Both the position numbers and the translations under genes were made by a program. The notes beneath the pieces were generated by a model. It did not search any database and was not told the origin of the DNA. It saw only the letters and a list, made by a program, of their open reading frames with translations. From Pseudomonas putida W15Oct28 (GTDB taxonomy: Bacteria; Pseudomonadota; Gammaproteobacteria; Pseudomonadales; Pseudomonadaceae), in the NCBI RefSeq assembly GCF_000708715.2, contig NZ_JENB01000011.1, forward strand, positions 62,001 to 126,000: a stretch of DNA of 64,000 nt, in the 5' to 3' direction. This document shows, piece after piece, positions 35,215 through 43,252 of the stretch; the first letter of the stretch is position 1, and every line of letters starts with the position of its first letter.

Positions 35215-35531
35215 AGTGCGAGGATGGCTTCGGCCAGTACCTGGTCGCTGGCGCCGCGTGCTTCTGGCACGCGCTCGCGCAGGGTGCTGAAGGCGGCCTC
35301 GAGCTGGGCACCGCGGATGTCGCCATTGCTGGCGACGAAGCTGGCGGCATCGTCGTGGGCTTCGCGCACCACTTTGGAGTCGCGAATCGAGGTGGTGGTG
35401 TCAGAGGTGAAGTCGATCGAGCGGCCAAAGGCACGCACGATGATGTTGCTGGTGGCCACCAGAGTATGTGCCTGGGCCAGGTCGGCCAGCAGCAGCATGC
35501 CGAGGGTAGCGGCAATCAGCGGTTTACGCAT
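35211..35531 (-). CDS. DUF2388 small secreted protein, copy 1
   Basis: This 106-residue protein has a signal peptide (cut near LAQA, residue 21) and the family core DDAASFVASNGDIRGAQLEAAF, ending LAEAILAL. The function is unknown; there is no lipobox, so it is free in the periplasm or secreted. It is the closest of the three copies to the DUF4105 gene and overlaps its start by four bases. It shares the DDAA.FV.S.G.IRG..LE pattern with the two genes upstream, the mark of tandem duplication. Confidence 0.85.
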   Translation of the reverse strand: MRKPLIAATLGMLLLADLAQAHTLVATSNIIVRAFGRSIDFTSDTTTSIRDSKVVREAHDDAASFVASNGDIRGAQLEAAFSTLRERVPEARGASDQVLAEAILAL

Positions 35532-35567
35532 GGAGCATCTCCGAAAAATACAGGGAGTCAGATGTGT

Positions 35568-35861
35568 TTATTGGACGAGAATTGCCTGCACCAGTTCCAG
35601 GTCGCCGACGGCGTGCTGCGAACAATTGTGGCGTAATGATTCCAGCGCGGCTTCCAGCCGCACGCCGCGGATCTGGCCGTCGCTGGCAACGAAGGCAGCT
35701 GCATCGTCGCGCGCCTGGCGAACCAGCTTGCGATCAAACGGTGCAGTGGTGACCTGGCTGGTGACATAGCCGGTGATGACCAGGCTTTGCGTGGTGGTAT
35801 CCATGGCATGGGCACTGGCCATGCCGGCAACGGAGAACAGCAGCGGCAACAGATAACGCAT
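35568..35861 (-). CDS. DUF2388 small secreted protein, copy 2
   Basis: This 97-residue paralogue is the most diverged: the core reads DDAAAFVASDGQIRGVRLEAAL and the C-terminus is LVQAILVQ. It has a signal peptide ending SAHA (about residue 17) and a single Cys in the mature part. The start at 35861 (MRYLLPLLFSVAG) gives a normal signal peptide; the frame is open a further 33 bases. It lies 36 bases upstream of copy 1, so it is probably in the same transcript. Confidence 0.8.
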   Translation of the reverse strand: MRYLLPLLFSVAGMASAHAMDTTTQSLVITGYVTSQVTTAPFDRKLVRQARDDAAAFVASDGQIRGVRLEAALESLRHNCSQHAVGDLELVQAILVQ

Positions 35862-35949
35862 GGGCTCTACAACGGCTGGGAACGTGGGCGGCAAAGGTGG
35901 GTGCGGCTGTGCTGGGGGGGACCAGCACAGCTGAACGGCTCAGCCGGGC

Positions 35950-36267
35950 TCAGAGCGCCAGGATGGCCTGGGCCAGTTGCGCGTCGCTGGCCTGCAGGGC
36001 CGGCATCTGCGAGCGGATGTGCAGGAACGCGCTTTCCAGTTTGGCACCGCGGATGTCGCCTTGGCTGCCAACGAAGCTGGCGGCGTCGTCACGGGCGGCC
36101 TGCACGATCTTGTCGTCTTTGAAGGACGAGGAGATATCGGAAGTGGCATCGGTGGATGCGGCCACTGCGCCAACGACGGCGTCGGTGGTGACAACGAAGC
36201 TGGTGGCGTGTGCGGTGCCGGCCAGGCTCAGCATCAGGGCGGCGCCAATCAGGTATTTACGGGACAT
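35950..36267 (-). CDS. DUF2388 small secreted protein, copy 3
   Basis: This 105-residue paralogue heads the presumed operon. It has a signal peptide ending AHA (about residue 21), the core DDAASFVGSQGDIRGAKLESAF and the C-terminus DAQLAQAILAL. The ribosome-binding site is weak (CCAGGAGTTCACC, close to the ATG). The region upstream carries two AACTGTAC boxes exactly 30 bases apart that recur upstream of the DUF1127 gene. Confidence 0.83.
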   Translation of the reverse strand: MSRKYLIGAALMLSLAGTAHATSFVVTTDAVVGAVAASTDATSDISSSFKDDKIVQAARDDAASFVGSQGDIRGAKLESAFLHIRSQMPALQASDAQLAQAILAL

Positions 36268-36420
36268 GATGGTGAACTCCTGGACTAGGATCGGGTGGTT
36301 CTGCTTATCGGACGCTCATACAGCTCGTCGCGGTACGTTTAACAGCGGCTTTCAACAGACTGTTCAGACAAGCGTATCACGCGCCGTTGTTTGTGGAAGT
36401 TAATGAACGGCACGCCAAAC

Positions 36421-36460
36421 AACTGTACTGGCTATATTCAAAGCCGTTAAAACTGTACCT
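36421..36460. promoter_or_regulatory. Paired AACTGTAC boxes upstream of the DUF2388 operon
   Basis: AACTGTACTGG starts at 36421 and AACTGTACC at 36451, a 30-base spacing (three helical turns), about 155-190 bases upstream of DUF2388 copy 3. The same 11-mer AACTGTACTGG recurs at 36940. The boxes probably mark an operator for an unknown regulator. The rest of the 300-base gap (36268-36570) contains no gene. Confidence 0.5.
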
Positions 36461-36499
36461 ATCAGCCTGAAAACGGCTCTAGCGCGCGGCCTGGAAATA

Positions 36500-36531
36500 A
36501 AAAACCCGTCGCAGTCACCTGCAACGGGTTT
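36500..36531 (-). terminator. Terminator of the DUF1127 gene
   Basis: On the minus strand ACCCGTTGCAG..CTGCGACGGGT is followed by TTTTTT, 40 bases after the stop. Confidence 0.9.
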
Positions 36532-36570
36532 CGGAATTCGCGGTGCCGGCCGAAGCCGGCAAGCCGGAGC

Positions 36571-36786
36571 TTAGCGCCAGAAAGGCTTGCTCAGCTCTTC
36601 GTAACGCTGCGACTCGCTGATACCGGCGTCAGCCAGCAGACGGCCGTCCAGGCGAGCCAGTTGACGGCGGCTGGCCATGCGGCGCTGCCACAGCAGCAGG
36701 GTCGACAGTGCGCGCAGCGGCAGCGAGGCGTTGGATTGCTGGGCGTTGCTTTCAAAAACCAGACCGGAACTGAGGGTACGTTCCAT
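36571..36786 (-). CDS. DUF1127 small protein
   Basis: This 71-residue protein has a C-terminal DUF1127 motif (LLLWQRRMASRRQLARLDGRLLADAGISESQRYEELSKPFW). Short DUF1127 proteins are highly basic, and some affect phosphate or carbon metabolism by binding RNA; the role here is not known. It has its own terminator and a 400-base upstream region packed with ACTGT/ACAGT motifs. The ribosome-binding site GGAAGGATGAAGC precedes the ATG. Confidence 0.87.
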   Translation of the reverse strand: MERTLSSGLVFESNAQQSNASLPLRALSTLLLWQRRMASRRQLARLDGRLLADAGISESQRYEELSKPFWR

Positions 36787-36863
36787 GATGCTTCATCCTT
36801 CCGCTTATGGCGGGATTAGGTAGTGATTTAACTGATGCCAATGATCCTCCTCTGTTGTCCATA

Positions 36864-37070
36864 ACAGTAGATACAGTTCTGTTGAAAGACGATGGCTCAG
36901 TTAACTGTGTAACCCTACTGTTGCACTCGAAAATGGCGCAACTGTACTGGTCTGCACGAATATGGTGCGTTTTCAGGTCGTGAGAGGGTTTTGAACGGCG
37001 AGGACCGGGAGAAAACCGGTACAGTAGAACAGTTTATGTCGGTTTAGATGGCCGAACTGTGCCGCACAGT
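36864..37070. promoter_or_regulatory. Cluster of ACTGT/ACAGT operator-like motifs
   Basis: Within 207 bases upstream of the DUF1127 gene, ACTGT or its complement ACAGT occurs at 36864, 36873, 36904, 36917, 36941, 37021, 37029, 37056 and 37066. Some form direct repeats 8-9 bases apart, and ACTGT-gccgc-ACAGT (37056-37070) is a perfect dyad. By chance about 0.4 would be expected. No gene lies in 36787-37188. Confidence 0.55.
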
Positions 37071-37071
37071 C

Positions 37072-37188
37072 TTGTAGGAGCGGCCTTGCGTCGCGATAGG
37101 GCCGCAGAGCGGCCCCAGAATTGCGATGTCACAGCTGAGTTTGAGGGGGCTGCTGTACAGCCCATCGCGACACAAGGCCGCGCCTGCA
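37072..37188. repeat. Inverted repeat, class B
   Basis: TTGTAGGAGCGGCCTTGCGT.. and ..CGCGACACAAGGCCGCGCCT are the arms. The element abuts the stop codon of the CoA-transferase gene and the ACTGT cluster. Confidence 0.85.
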
Positions 37189-38682
37189 TCAGCTAGCCAG
37201 CATGCGCCCGGTTTCTTCCAGGTTCTCGTGCCAGCTCAGCGCTTCACGCAGGATGTGCGGGGTGTGGCCGCCACGCTGGCAGGCGCGATCGAAGTAATCG
37301 TTCAGCGCAGCGCGGTAGTCTGGGTGCACGCAGTTGTCGATGATCGCCCGTGCCCGCTCGCGCGGCGCCAGGCCACGCAGGTCGGCCAGGCCTTGCTCGG
37401 TGACCAGGATGTCCACATCGTGCTCGGTGTGGTCGACATGGCTGACCATCGGCACCACGCTTGAGATCGCGCCGCCTTTGGCAATCGACTTGGTGACGAA
37501 TACGGCCAGGTGGGCGTTGCGGGCGAAGTCGCCCGAGCCGCCGATGCCGTTCATCATCCGGGTGCCGCACACGTGGGTGGAGTTGACGTTGCCGTAGATA
37601 TCGAACTCCAGTGCGGTGTTGATACCAATGATGCCTAAGCGACGTACCACTTCCGGGTGGTTGGAGATTTCTTGCGGGCGCAGCACCAGTTTGTCCTTGT
37701 ACCGCTCCAGGTTGCCGAACACGTCGGCGTTGCGGCGGCTGGACAAGGTGATCGAGCTGCCCGAAGCGAAGCTCAGCTTGCCGGCGTCGATCAGGTCGAA
37801 GGTGGAGTCCTGCAGTACTTCGGAGTACATGGTCAGGTCTTCGAACGGCGACTCGATCAGGCCACACATCACCGCGTTGGCGATGCTGCCGATACCGGCT
37901 TGCAGCGGGCCGAGCTTGTTGGTCATGCGGCCAGCTTCAACTTCATTCTTGAGGAAGTTGATCAGGTGGTCGGCGATGCCCTGGGTTTCGTCGTCCGGCG
38001 GCAGCACGGTGGACGGCGAGTCCGGCTGGTTGCTGATGACGATGCCGACAATCTTGGCCGGGTCGATCGGGATGGCAGTGCTGCCGATGCGGTCGTCGAC
38101 CTTGACCAGCGGGATTGGCGTGCGGGTCGGGCGGTAGGTCGGGATATAGATGTCGTGCAGGCCTTCGAGGTTGGGGTTGTGCGAGAGGTTGATCTCGACA
38201 ATCACCTGCTTGGCGAAGATCGCGAAGCTGGCCGAGTTGCCTACCGAAGTGGTTGGCACGATGTGGCCTTGCTCGGTGATGGCCACGGCTTCGATAACGG
38301 CGATGTCCGGCAGCTTCAGCTGCTGGTTGCGCAGTTGTTCGACGGTTTCCGACAGGTGCTGGTCGATGAACATCACCTGGCCGTCGTTGATGGCCTTGCG
38401 CAGGGTGCTGTCGACCTGGAACGGCATGCGGCGAGCCAGCACGCCGGCCTCGGTCAGTTGCTTGTCCAGGTCGTTGCCCAGGCTGGCGCCGGTCATCAGG
38501 CTGATTTTCAGTGGCGATTGCTTGGCACGTTCGGCCAGGGCATGCGGTACGGCCTTGGCTTCGCCGGCGCGGGTGAAACCGCTCATGCCGACGGTCATGC
38601 CGTCCTCGATCAGACCAGCGGCATCAGCCGCACTCATTACCTTGCTGTGCAGGGAGGACAAGCGGATACGATCACGGTACAT
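37189..38682 (-). CDS. Acetyl-CoA hydrolase / succinyl-CoA:acetate CoA-transferase family protein
   Basis: This 497-residue enzyme belongs to the class I CoA-transferase group (Cat1/YgfH/SCACT). It should move CoA between short-chain acyl-CoA and acetate, succinate or propionate. Conserved segments include GMSGFTRAGEAKAVP, the catalytic Glu in NTALEFDIYGNVNSTH, and GIGGSGDFARNAHLAVFV. It would be cytoplasmic. A perfect ANR/FNR box lies 105 bases upstream at a class II distance from a plausible -10, so it may be induced at low oxygen, where acetate handling matters. Confidence 0.87.
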   Translation of the reverse strand: MYRDRIRLSSLHSKVMSAADAAGLIEDGMTVGMSGFTRAGEAKAVPHALAERAKQSPLKISLMTGASLGNDLDKQLTEAGVLARRMPFQVDSTLRKAINDGQVMFIDQHLSETVEQLRNQQLKLPDIAVIEAVAITEQGHIVPTTSVGNSASFAIFAKQVIVEINLSHNPNLEGLHDIYIPTYRPTRTPIPLVKVDDRIGSTAIPIDPAKIVGIVISNQPDSPSTVLPPDDETQGIADHLINFLKNEVEAGRMTNKLGPLQAGIGSIANAVMCGLIESPFEDLTMYSEVLQDSTFDLIDAGKLSFASGSSITLSSRRNADVFGNLERYKDKLVLRPQEISNHPEVVRRLGIIGINTALEFDIYGNVNSTHVCGTRMMNGIGGSGDFARNAHLAVFVTKSIAKGGAISSVVPMVSHVDHTEHDVDILVTEQGLADLRGLAPRERARAIIDNCVHPDYRAALNDYFDRACQRGGHTPHILREALSWHENLEETGRMLAS

Positions 38683-38786
38683 GGATTGTTATCTCGGGCT
38701 ACTGAAACTACTGCAGCGCAGTCTAGAGATTTCGCCCATTGCCGTCCCACGACCATGGTCGTATGAGAAGCCTTGAAGTAGAGCCA

Positions 38787-38800
38787 TTGATCCGGATCAA
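38787..38800 (-). promoter_or_regulatory. ANR/FNR box upstream of the CoA-transferase gene
   Basis: TTGATCCGGATCAA is a perfect TTGAT-N4-ATCAA dyad. On the minus strand a -10-like TCATACGA follows 20-22 bases later (38759-38766), matching a class II FNR promoter with a start near 38754, about 70 bases before the ATG. Confidence 0.65.
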
Positions 38801-38804
38801 TAAA

Positions 38805-38842
38805 AGGAAAGCCCCGGCAGCATCTGACCGGGGCTTCCTTTA
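38805..38842 (-). terminator. Terminator of the pnt operon
   Basis: AAAGGAAGCCCCGGT..CCGGGGCTTTCCTTTT is a long stem ending in T on the minus strand, 27 bases after the pntB stop; it is symmetric enough to work both ways. It adjoins the ANR box. Confidence 0.9.
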
Positions 38843-38868
38843 TATCAGTTGGTTTGCAGCAGAGGTTG

Positions 38869-40305
38869 TCACTCCACCGCCTTGACCATGTCTTCGATGA
38901 CCTTCTTGGCGTCACCGAACACCATCATGGTCTTGTCCAGGTAGAACAGTTCGTTATCCAGGCCAGCATAGCCGCTGGCCATGGAGCGTTTGTTGACGAT
39001 GATGGTCTTGGCCTTGAACGCTTCGAGGATTGGCATGCCGGCGATTGGCGACTTGGGGTCGTTCTTCGCCGCCGGGTTGACCACGTCGTTGGCGCCCAGC
39101 ACCAGCACCACGTCGGCCTGGCCGAACTCGGCGTTGATGTCGTCCATCTCGAACACCTGATCGTACGGCACTTCGGCCTCGGCCAGCAGCACGTTCATGT
39201 GCCCGGGCATGCGGCCCGCCACCGGGTGGATGGCGTACTTCACGGTCACGCCGTTGTGGGTCAGCTTCTCGGTCAGTTCCTTCAGCGCGTGCTGGGCACG
39301 GGCCACTGCCAGGCCGTAGCCCGGGACGATGATCACGCTGTCGGCGTTGCTGAGCAGGAAGGTGGCATCGTCGGCCGAACCGGACTTCACCGGGCGCTGC
39401 TCTTTCGAGCCTTGCGCCGCGCTGGCACTGGTATCCCCGCCAAAGCCACCGAGGATGACGTTGAAGAACGAGCGGTTCATCGCCTTGCACATGATGTACG
39501 AGAGGATGGCACCGGACGAACCCACCAGCGAGCCTGCGATGATCAGCATCGAGTTGTTCAGGGAGAAGCCGATACCGGCCGCTGCCCAGCCCGAATAGCT
39601 GTTTAGCATCGACACCACCACCGGCATGTCGGCGCCGCCGATCGGGATGATGATCAGTACGCCCATGACGAAGGCCAGGGCCAGCATCAGGGTGAAGGCG
39701 CTGTAATGACCGGTGAAGGTGAACAGCAGGCCCAGGGCGATGGTGGTCAGGCCGAGGATCAGGTTCAGCTTGTGCTGGCCAGGGAACTGTACCGGAGCGC
39801 CCTGGAACAGGCGGAACTTGTACTTGCCCGACAGCTTGCCGAAGGCGATCACCGAACCTGAGAAGGTAACAGCACCGATGGCCGCGCCCAGGAACAGCTC
39901 CAGGCGGTTGCCGGTGGGGATCGGGTCGCTTATGGCGGCAACGATGCCCATCGACTGCGGTTCCAGCACGGCGGCGATGGCGATGAACACGGCAGCCAGG
40001 CCGATCATGCTGTGCATGAAGGCGACCAGTTCCGGCATCTTGGTCATCTCGACGCGCTTGGCCATGATCGAACCGGCGGTACCACCGACCAGCAGGCCGA
40101 CGATGACGTAGCCGATGCCCGCCGTTGCAAGTTCAGCCCCGAGCTTATAAATGAGGCCAACCGTGGTGAGCATGGCGATGCCCATGCCGATCATGCCGAA
40201 CAGGTTGCCGCGCCGCGAGGTGGTCGGGTGCGACAGGCCCTTGAGCGCCTGGATGAAGCACACCGAAGCGACCAGGTACAGAAGTGTTACCAGATTCATG
40301 CTCAT
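38869..40305 (-). CDS. pntB: NAD(P) transhydrogenase subunit beta
   Basis: This 478-residue subunit has about nine N-terminal helices (residues 1-265) forming part of the proton channel and a C-terminal NADP-binding domain III (VIIVPGYGLAVARAQHAL, YAIHPVAGRMPGHMNVLLAEA, VLVLGANDVVNPAA). With PntAA and PntAB it couples proton flow to hydride transfer from NADH to NADP. It begins two bases after the pntAB stop, with a GAGGGG ribosome-binding site inside the preceding gene. Confidence 0.96.
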   Translation of the reverse strand: MSMNLVTLLYLVASVCFIQALKGLSHPTTSRRGNLFGMIGMGIAMLTTVGLIYKLGAELATAGIGYVIVGLLVGGTAGSIMAKRVEMTKMPELVAFMHSMIGLAAVFIAIAAVLEPQSMGIVAAISDPIPTGNRLELFLGAAIGAVTFSGSVIAFGKLSGKYKFRLFQGAPVQFPGQHKLNLILGLTTIALGLLFTFTGHYSAFTLMLALAFVMGVLIIIPIGGADMPVVVSMLNSYSGWAAAGIGFSLNNSMLIIAGSLVGSSGAILSYIMCKAMNRSFFNVILGGFGGDTSASAAQGSKEQRPVKSGSADDATFLLSNADSVIIVPGYGLAVARAQHALKELTEKLTHNGVTVKYAIHPVAGRMPGHMNVLLAEAEVPYDQVFEMDDINAEFGQADVVLVLGANDVVNPAAKNDPKSPIAGMPILEAFKAKTIIVNKRSMASGYAGLDNELFYLDKTMMVFGDAKKVIEDMVKAVE

Positions 40306-40307
40306 GC

Positions 40308-40622
40308 TTACTTCTGCCCCTCGTTCTTGGCTTTCTTCTTGAACATCTCAAGCATGCGGCGGGTGACCAGGAAGCCACCGAACACATTGACCGCGGCCAG
40401 GGCCACGGCGAGCGTGCCCATCAGCTTGCCGGCAGGGGTCACGGTGAGGGCGGCGGCCAGCATGGCGCCGACGATAACGATGGCAGAGATGGCGTTGGTC
40501 ACGGCCATCAGCGGCGTGTGCAGCGCCGGGGTGACGTTCCACACCACGTGGTAGCCCACATAGATGGCCAGCACGAAGATGATCAGGTTGTAGATGCCAT
40601 GGGAAATCAGCATGTCTTCCAT
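40308..40622 (-). CDS. pntAB: NAD(P) transhydrogenase subunit alpha, membrane part
   Basis: This 104-residue protein has three hydrophobic helices (IFVLAIYVGYHVVW, AISAIVIVGAMLAAALTV, LAVALAAVNVFGGFLVTRRML), corresponding to the membrane end of the alpha chain, which is split into two genes here as in many pseudomonads. It lies between pntAA (11-base gap) and pntB, with ribosome-binding site AAGGAGCACGACA. Confidence 0.94.
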   Translation of the reverse strand: MEDMLISHGIYNLIIFVLAIYVGYHVVWNVTPALHTPLMAVTNAISAIVIVGAMLAAALTVTPAGKLMGTLAVALAAVNVFGGFLVTRRMLEMFKKKAKNEGQK

Positions 40623-40633
40623 TGTCGTGCTCC

Positions 40634-41755
40634 TTAGCCGTTCTTGCGGACGACTTGACCATCACGGCACATGAGGCAGGCCGCGACGATGTCGTCTTCG
40701 AGGTTGATGACCAGCGCGCCGTCTTTGTCGAACAGCAGCTTCATGAAGTCCAGCAGGTTGCGCGCATACAGCGCCGAAGCATCGGCACCCAGCTGGGCCG
40801 GCAGGTTGGTCGGGCCGACGATGGTCACGCCGTTTTCCTTTACCACCTGGTCAGCAACGGTGAGCGGGCAGTTGCCACCCTGGGCTGCAGCGAGGTCGAT
40901 GACCACCGAACCGGGCTTCATCTGCGCGACGGTTTCGGCGCTGAGCAGGGTTGGTGCCTTGCGGCCGGGGATCAGTGCGGTGGTGATGACGATGTCCGCC
41001 TGCCTGGCGCGCTCGTGCACGGCCTGGGCCTGGCGTTGCATCCAGCTGGCCGGCATGGGGCGGGCGTAACCGCCGACGCCTTCGGCGCACTCGCGTTCCT
41101 CATCGGTCTCGTAAGGCACGTCGATGAACTTGGCACCCAGCGACTCGATTTGTTCCTTCACGGCCGGGCGTACGTCGGACGCTTCGATCACCGCACCCAG
41201 ACGCTTGGCGGTGGCGATAGCCTGCAGGCCGGCAACGCCTGCCCCCAGGATCAGCACGCGCGCGGCCTTCACGGTACCGGCGGCGGTCATCAGCATGGGC
41301 ATGAAGCGTGGGTAGTGATGGGCAGCCAGCAGCACGGCCTTGTAACCGGCGATGTTGGCCTGTGACGACAGCACGTCCAGGCTCTGCGCCCGCGAGGTGC
41401 GTGGCGCGGCTTCCAGGGCGAAAGCGGTGATGCCGCGTTCGGCCATCTTGCCGATCAGTTCGCTGTTGAAGGGGTTGAGCATGCCCGCCAGGAGGCTGCC
41501 ACTGTTGATCAGGGCCAGCTCCTGGTCGTTGGGGGCGACCACCTTGAGTACCAATTGGGCGCCGTAGGCATCGGCTGCGCTCCCAAGGGAAGCGCCCACG
41601 GCCTCATAGGCACTGTCCGGAATGCTGGCGTTGAGCCCTGCCCCCCGTTGGACGGTGACCTGATGGCCCTGGCCAATCAGTTTCTTGATGGTTTCCGGGG
41701 TCGCAGCGACCCTTGTCTCACCGGTCTGCGTCTCGAGAGGAACACCAATGTGCAC
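40634..41755 (-). CDS. pntAA: NAD(P) transhydrogenase subunit alpha, NAD-binding part
   Basis: This 373-residue soluble domain I binds NAD(H). Conserved parts are HIGVPLETQTGETRVAATP at the N-terminus, RAQSLDVLSSQANIAGYKA, VLILGAGVAGLQAIATAKRLGA (Rossmann fold) and PGKKAP-like RKAPTLLS. The start is the GTG at 41755, chosen because AGGAG precedes it by eight bases and the family begins MHIGVP; an upstream ATG in frame would add 16 atypical residues. It is the first gene of pntAA-pntAB-pntB. Confidence 0.94.
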   Translation of the reverse strand: MHIGVPLETQTGETRVAATPETIKKLIGQGHQVTVQRGAGLNASIPDSAYEAVGASLGSAADAYGAQLVLKVVAPNDQELALINSGSLLAGMLNPFNSELIGKMAERGITAFALEAAPRTSRAQSLDVLSSQANIAGYKAVLLAAHHYPRFMPMLMTAAGTVKAARVLILGAGVAGLQAIATAKRLGAVIEASDVRPAVKEQIESLGAKFIDVPYETDEERECAEGVGGYARPMPASWMQRQAQAVHERARQADIVITTALIPGRKAPTLLSAETVAQMKPGSVVIDLAAAQGGNCPLTVADQVVKENGVTIVGPTNLPAQLGADASALYARNLLDFMKLLFDKDGALVINLEDDIVAACLMCRDGQVVRKNG

Positions 41756-42191
41756 GACTATTTCTCCTGCGGTGACCTTTTGTCTTTGTAAGAACCAGCA
41801 CACTTCGGATGGTGCGCTGGGGCGGCTGTGGAGCGCCGACCCGCCGAATCCCGGGCGGGCGAAGCATTTTGCAGACGAACCCCCGGGCCTTCAACCGGTT
41901 ATGGAGCGAAACGAAGTTAAAACTACAAGTCACCCTGTGACCGCTTGTCGCAGCGGTAAGGCTGCGCCCCGTCAAACATGGGCTATTGGGAGATTAGGAG
42001 AAAAAATCAAAAATATTTGAGTCAATACGCTTACGGCACGGTGAATGTCGCAAAATAGCCCGCAAAGACGCGTAGTTAGCAGGGTTAAAGGGTTTTTTCA
42101 GACCGGCATAACAGTTTATGGATATGCGACAAATACATATATCTGTAGGTGTTTAAAATAATTGACTACAGGGTCAATTTGTCGCACTTGG
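41756..42191. other. Intergenic region between pntAA and gcdR
   Basis: No gene is seen in these 436 bases. The right half is A/T-rich. AATTGAC-tacagg-GTCAATT (42160-42179) is a perfect 7-bp dyad 12 bases past the gcdR stop, which may terminate gcdR transcripts going left, since TTATTTT follows on the minus strand. The pnt promoter must lie in the left half, but no clear hexamers stand out. Confidence 0.4.
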
Positions 42192-43091
42192 TCAGGTTGT
42201 TGCGGCGTAGGCCTGGGCCTGGCTCACCAGCCAGTCGCGGAATGCGCGCAGCGAGGCCGACTCTACCTTGCGCTCCGGAATCATCAGATAGTAGGCCTTG
42301 TCGCTGATCAGGGCATGCCTGTTAGCGACCACCAACCTACCCTCCCCCAGCTCGCGCTGGATCAGGAACGGCGGAATCAGCGCGATCCCCATTTCATGTA
42401 TCGCCGCCTGGGCGAGCATCGAGAATAGTTCATAACGTGGGCCTGTCATGTCGCGTTCCACATTCATCCCCAAACTGCCGAACCACTGCCGCCAGGCGTA
42501 GGGGCGCGTGCTTTGCTGCAGCAGTGGCAGTTGGGCGATGCGCTGTGCTTCAAGCATGCCCTGCCCGGCCAGCAATGCCGGGCTGCAGACGGGGACCGGG
42601 TTTTCTCCCATCAGCCGGTGCGACTGCGTGCCAGACCAGTCGGCATCACCGAAATAGATCGCGGCATCGAAGGGGGTGTCGGCGAACAGGAATGGCCGGG
42701 TACGGTTGGTGAGGTTGACCGTGACCTCGGGGTGGCGTTGCTGGAAGTCCTTGAGGCGCGGAAGCAGCCATTGGGTACCAAAGGTAGGCACTACGGCCAG
42801 TTCGATCACGCTGGCGCCCTGCTGGCCCATCACCGACAGGGTGTCGCGCTCTACGGCGTCCAGTTGGGCGGCAACCTGGCGGCTGTAGGAAAGGCCGGCT
42901 TCGGTCAGCTTCACGCCGCGGCGCGAACGGCGGAACAGTTCCACATTGAGGAAGGCCTCGAGGCCGCCAATCTGCCGACAAACGGCACCCTGGGTCAGGG
43001 CGAGTTCCTGGGCAGCCTTGGTAAAGCTCTCGTGGCGCGCCGCCGCCTCGAAGCAAACCAGGGCAGCGGTGCTGGGGATCTTGCGGCGCAT
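42192..43091 (-). CDS. gcdR: LysR-type regulator of glutarate catabolism GcdR
   Basis: This 299-residue regulator has an N-terminal winged helix (ALVCFEAAARHESFTKAAQELALTQGAVCRQIGGLEAFL) and a periplasmic-binding-like effector domain. It is divergent from gcdH-gcdG, the arrangement in which GcdR activates glutaryl-CoA dehydrogenase genes in response to glutarate. ATG 43091 follows GTGAGGTTGACGTAC; the frame opens at a GTG 15 bases upstream. Confidence 0.9.
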   Translation of the reverse strand: MRRKIPSTAALVCFEAAARHESFTKAAQELALTQGAVCRQIGGLEAFLNVELFRRSRRGVKLTEAGLSYSRQVAAQLDAVERDTLSVMGQQGASVIELAVVPTFGTQWLLPRLKDFQQRHPEVTVNLTNRTRPFLFADTPFDAAIYFGDADWSGTQSHRLMGENPVPVCSPALLAGQGMLEAQRIAQLPLLQQSTRPYAWRQWFGSLGMNVERDMTGPRYELFSMLAQAAIHEMGIALIPPFLIQRELGEGRLVVANRHALISDKAYYLMIPERKVESASLRAFRDWLVSQAQAYAATT

Positions 43092-43144
43092 GTACGTCAA
43101 CCTCACTCGTCAGGCTGTTTTCAAGGTGTTTTACCGATTTACGA

Positions 43145-43161
43145 AGTGACAAATTATCACT
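43145..43161. promoter_or_regulatory. Candidate GcdR operator
   Basis: AGTGA-caaatta-TCACT is a perfect 5-bp dyad in the 161-base gcdR/gcdH gap, about 92 bases before the gcdH ATG, where a LysR-type activator is expected to bind. Confidence 0.5.
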
Positions 43162-43252
43162 AATGGGTGCGCAATCCTCGTTTGTCCCGGCGGCCGATCA
43201 GGCCTAGGCTCAAAGGCACAAGAAACTGCCCCCTATTTCGAGGATTTCGCTC

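Noticed and set aside
42160-42179. ANR box (TTGAC..GTCAA)
   Set aside because: The spacer between half sites is six bases, not four; a terminator dyad for gcdR is more likely.
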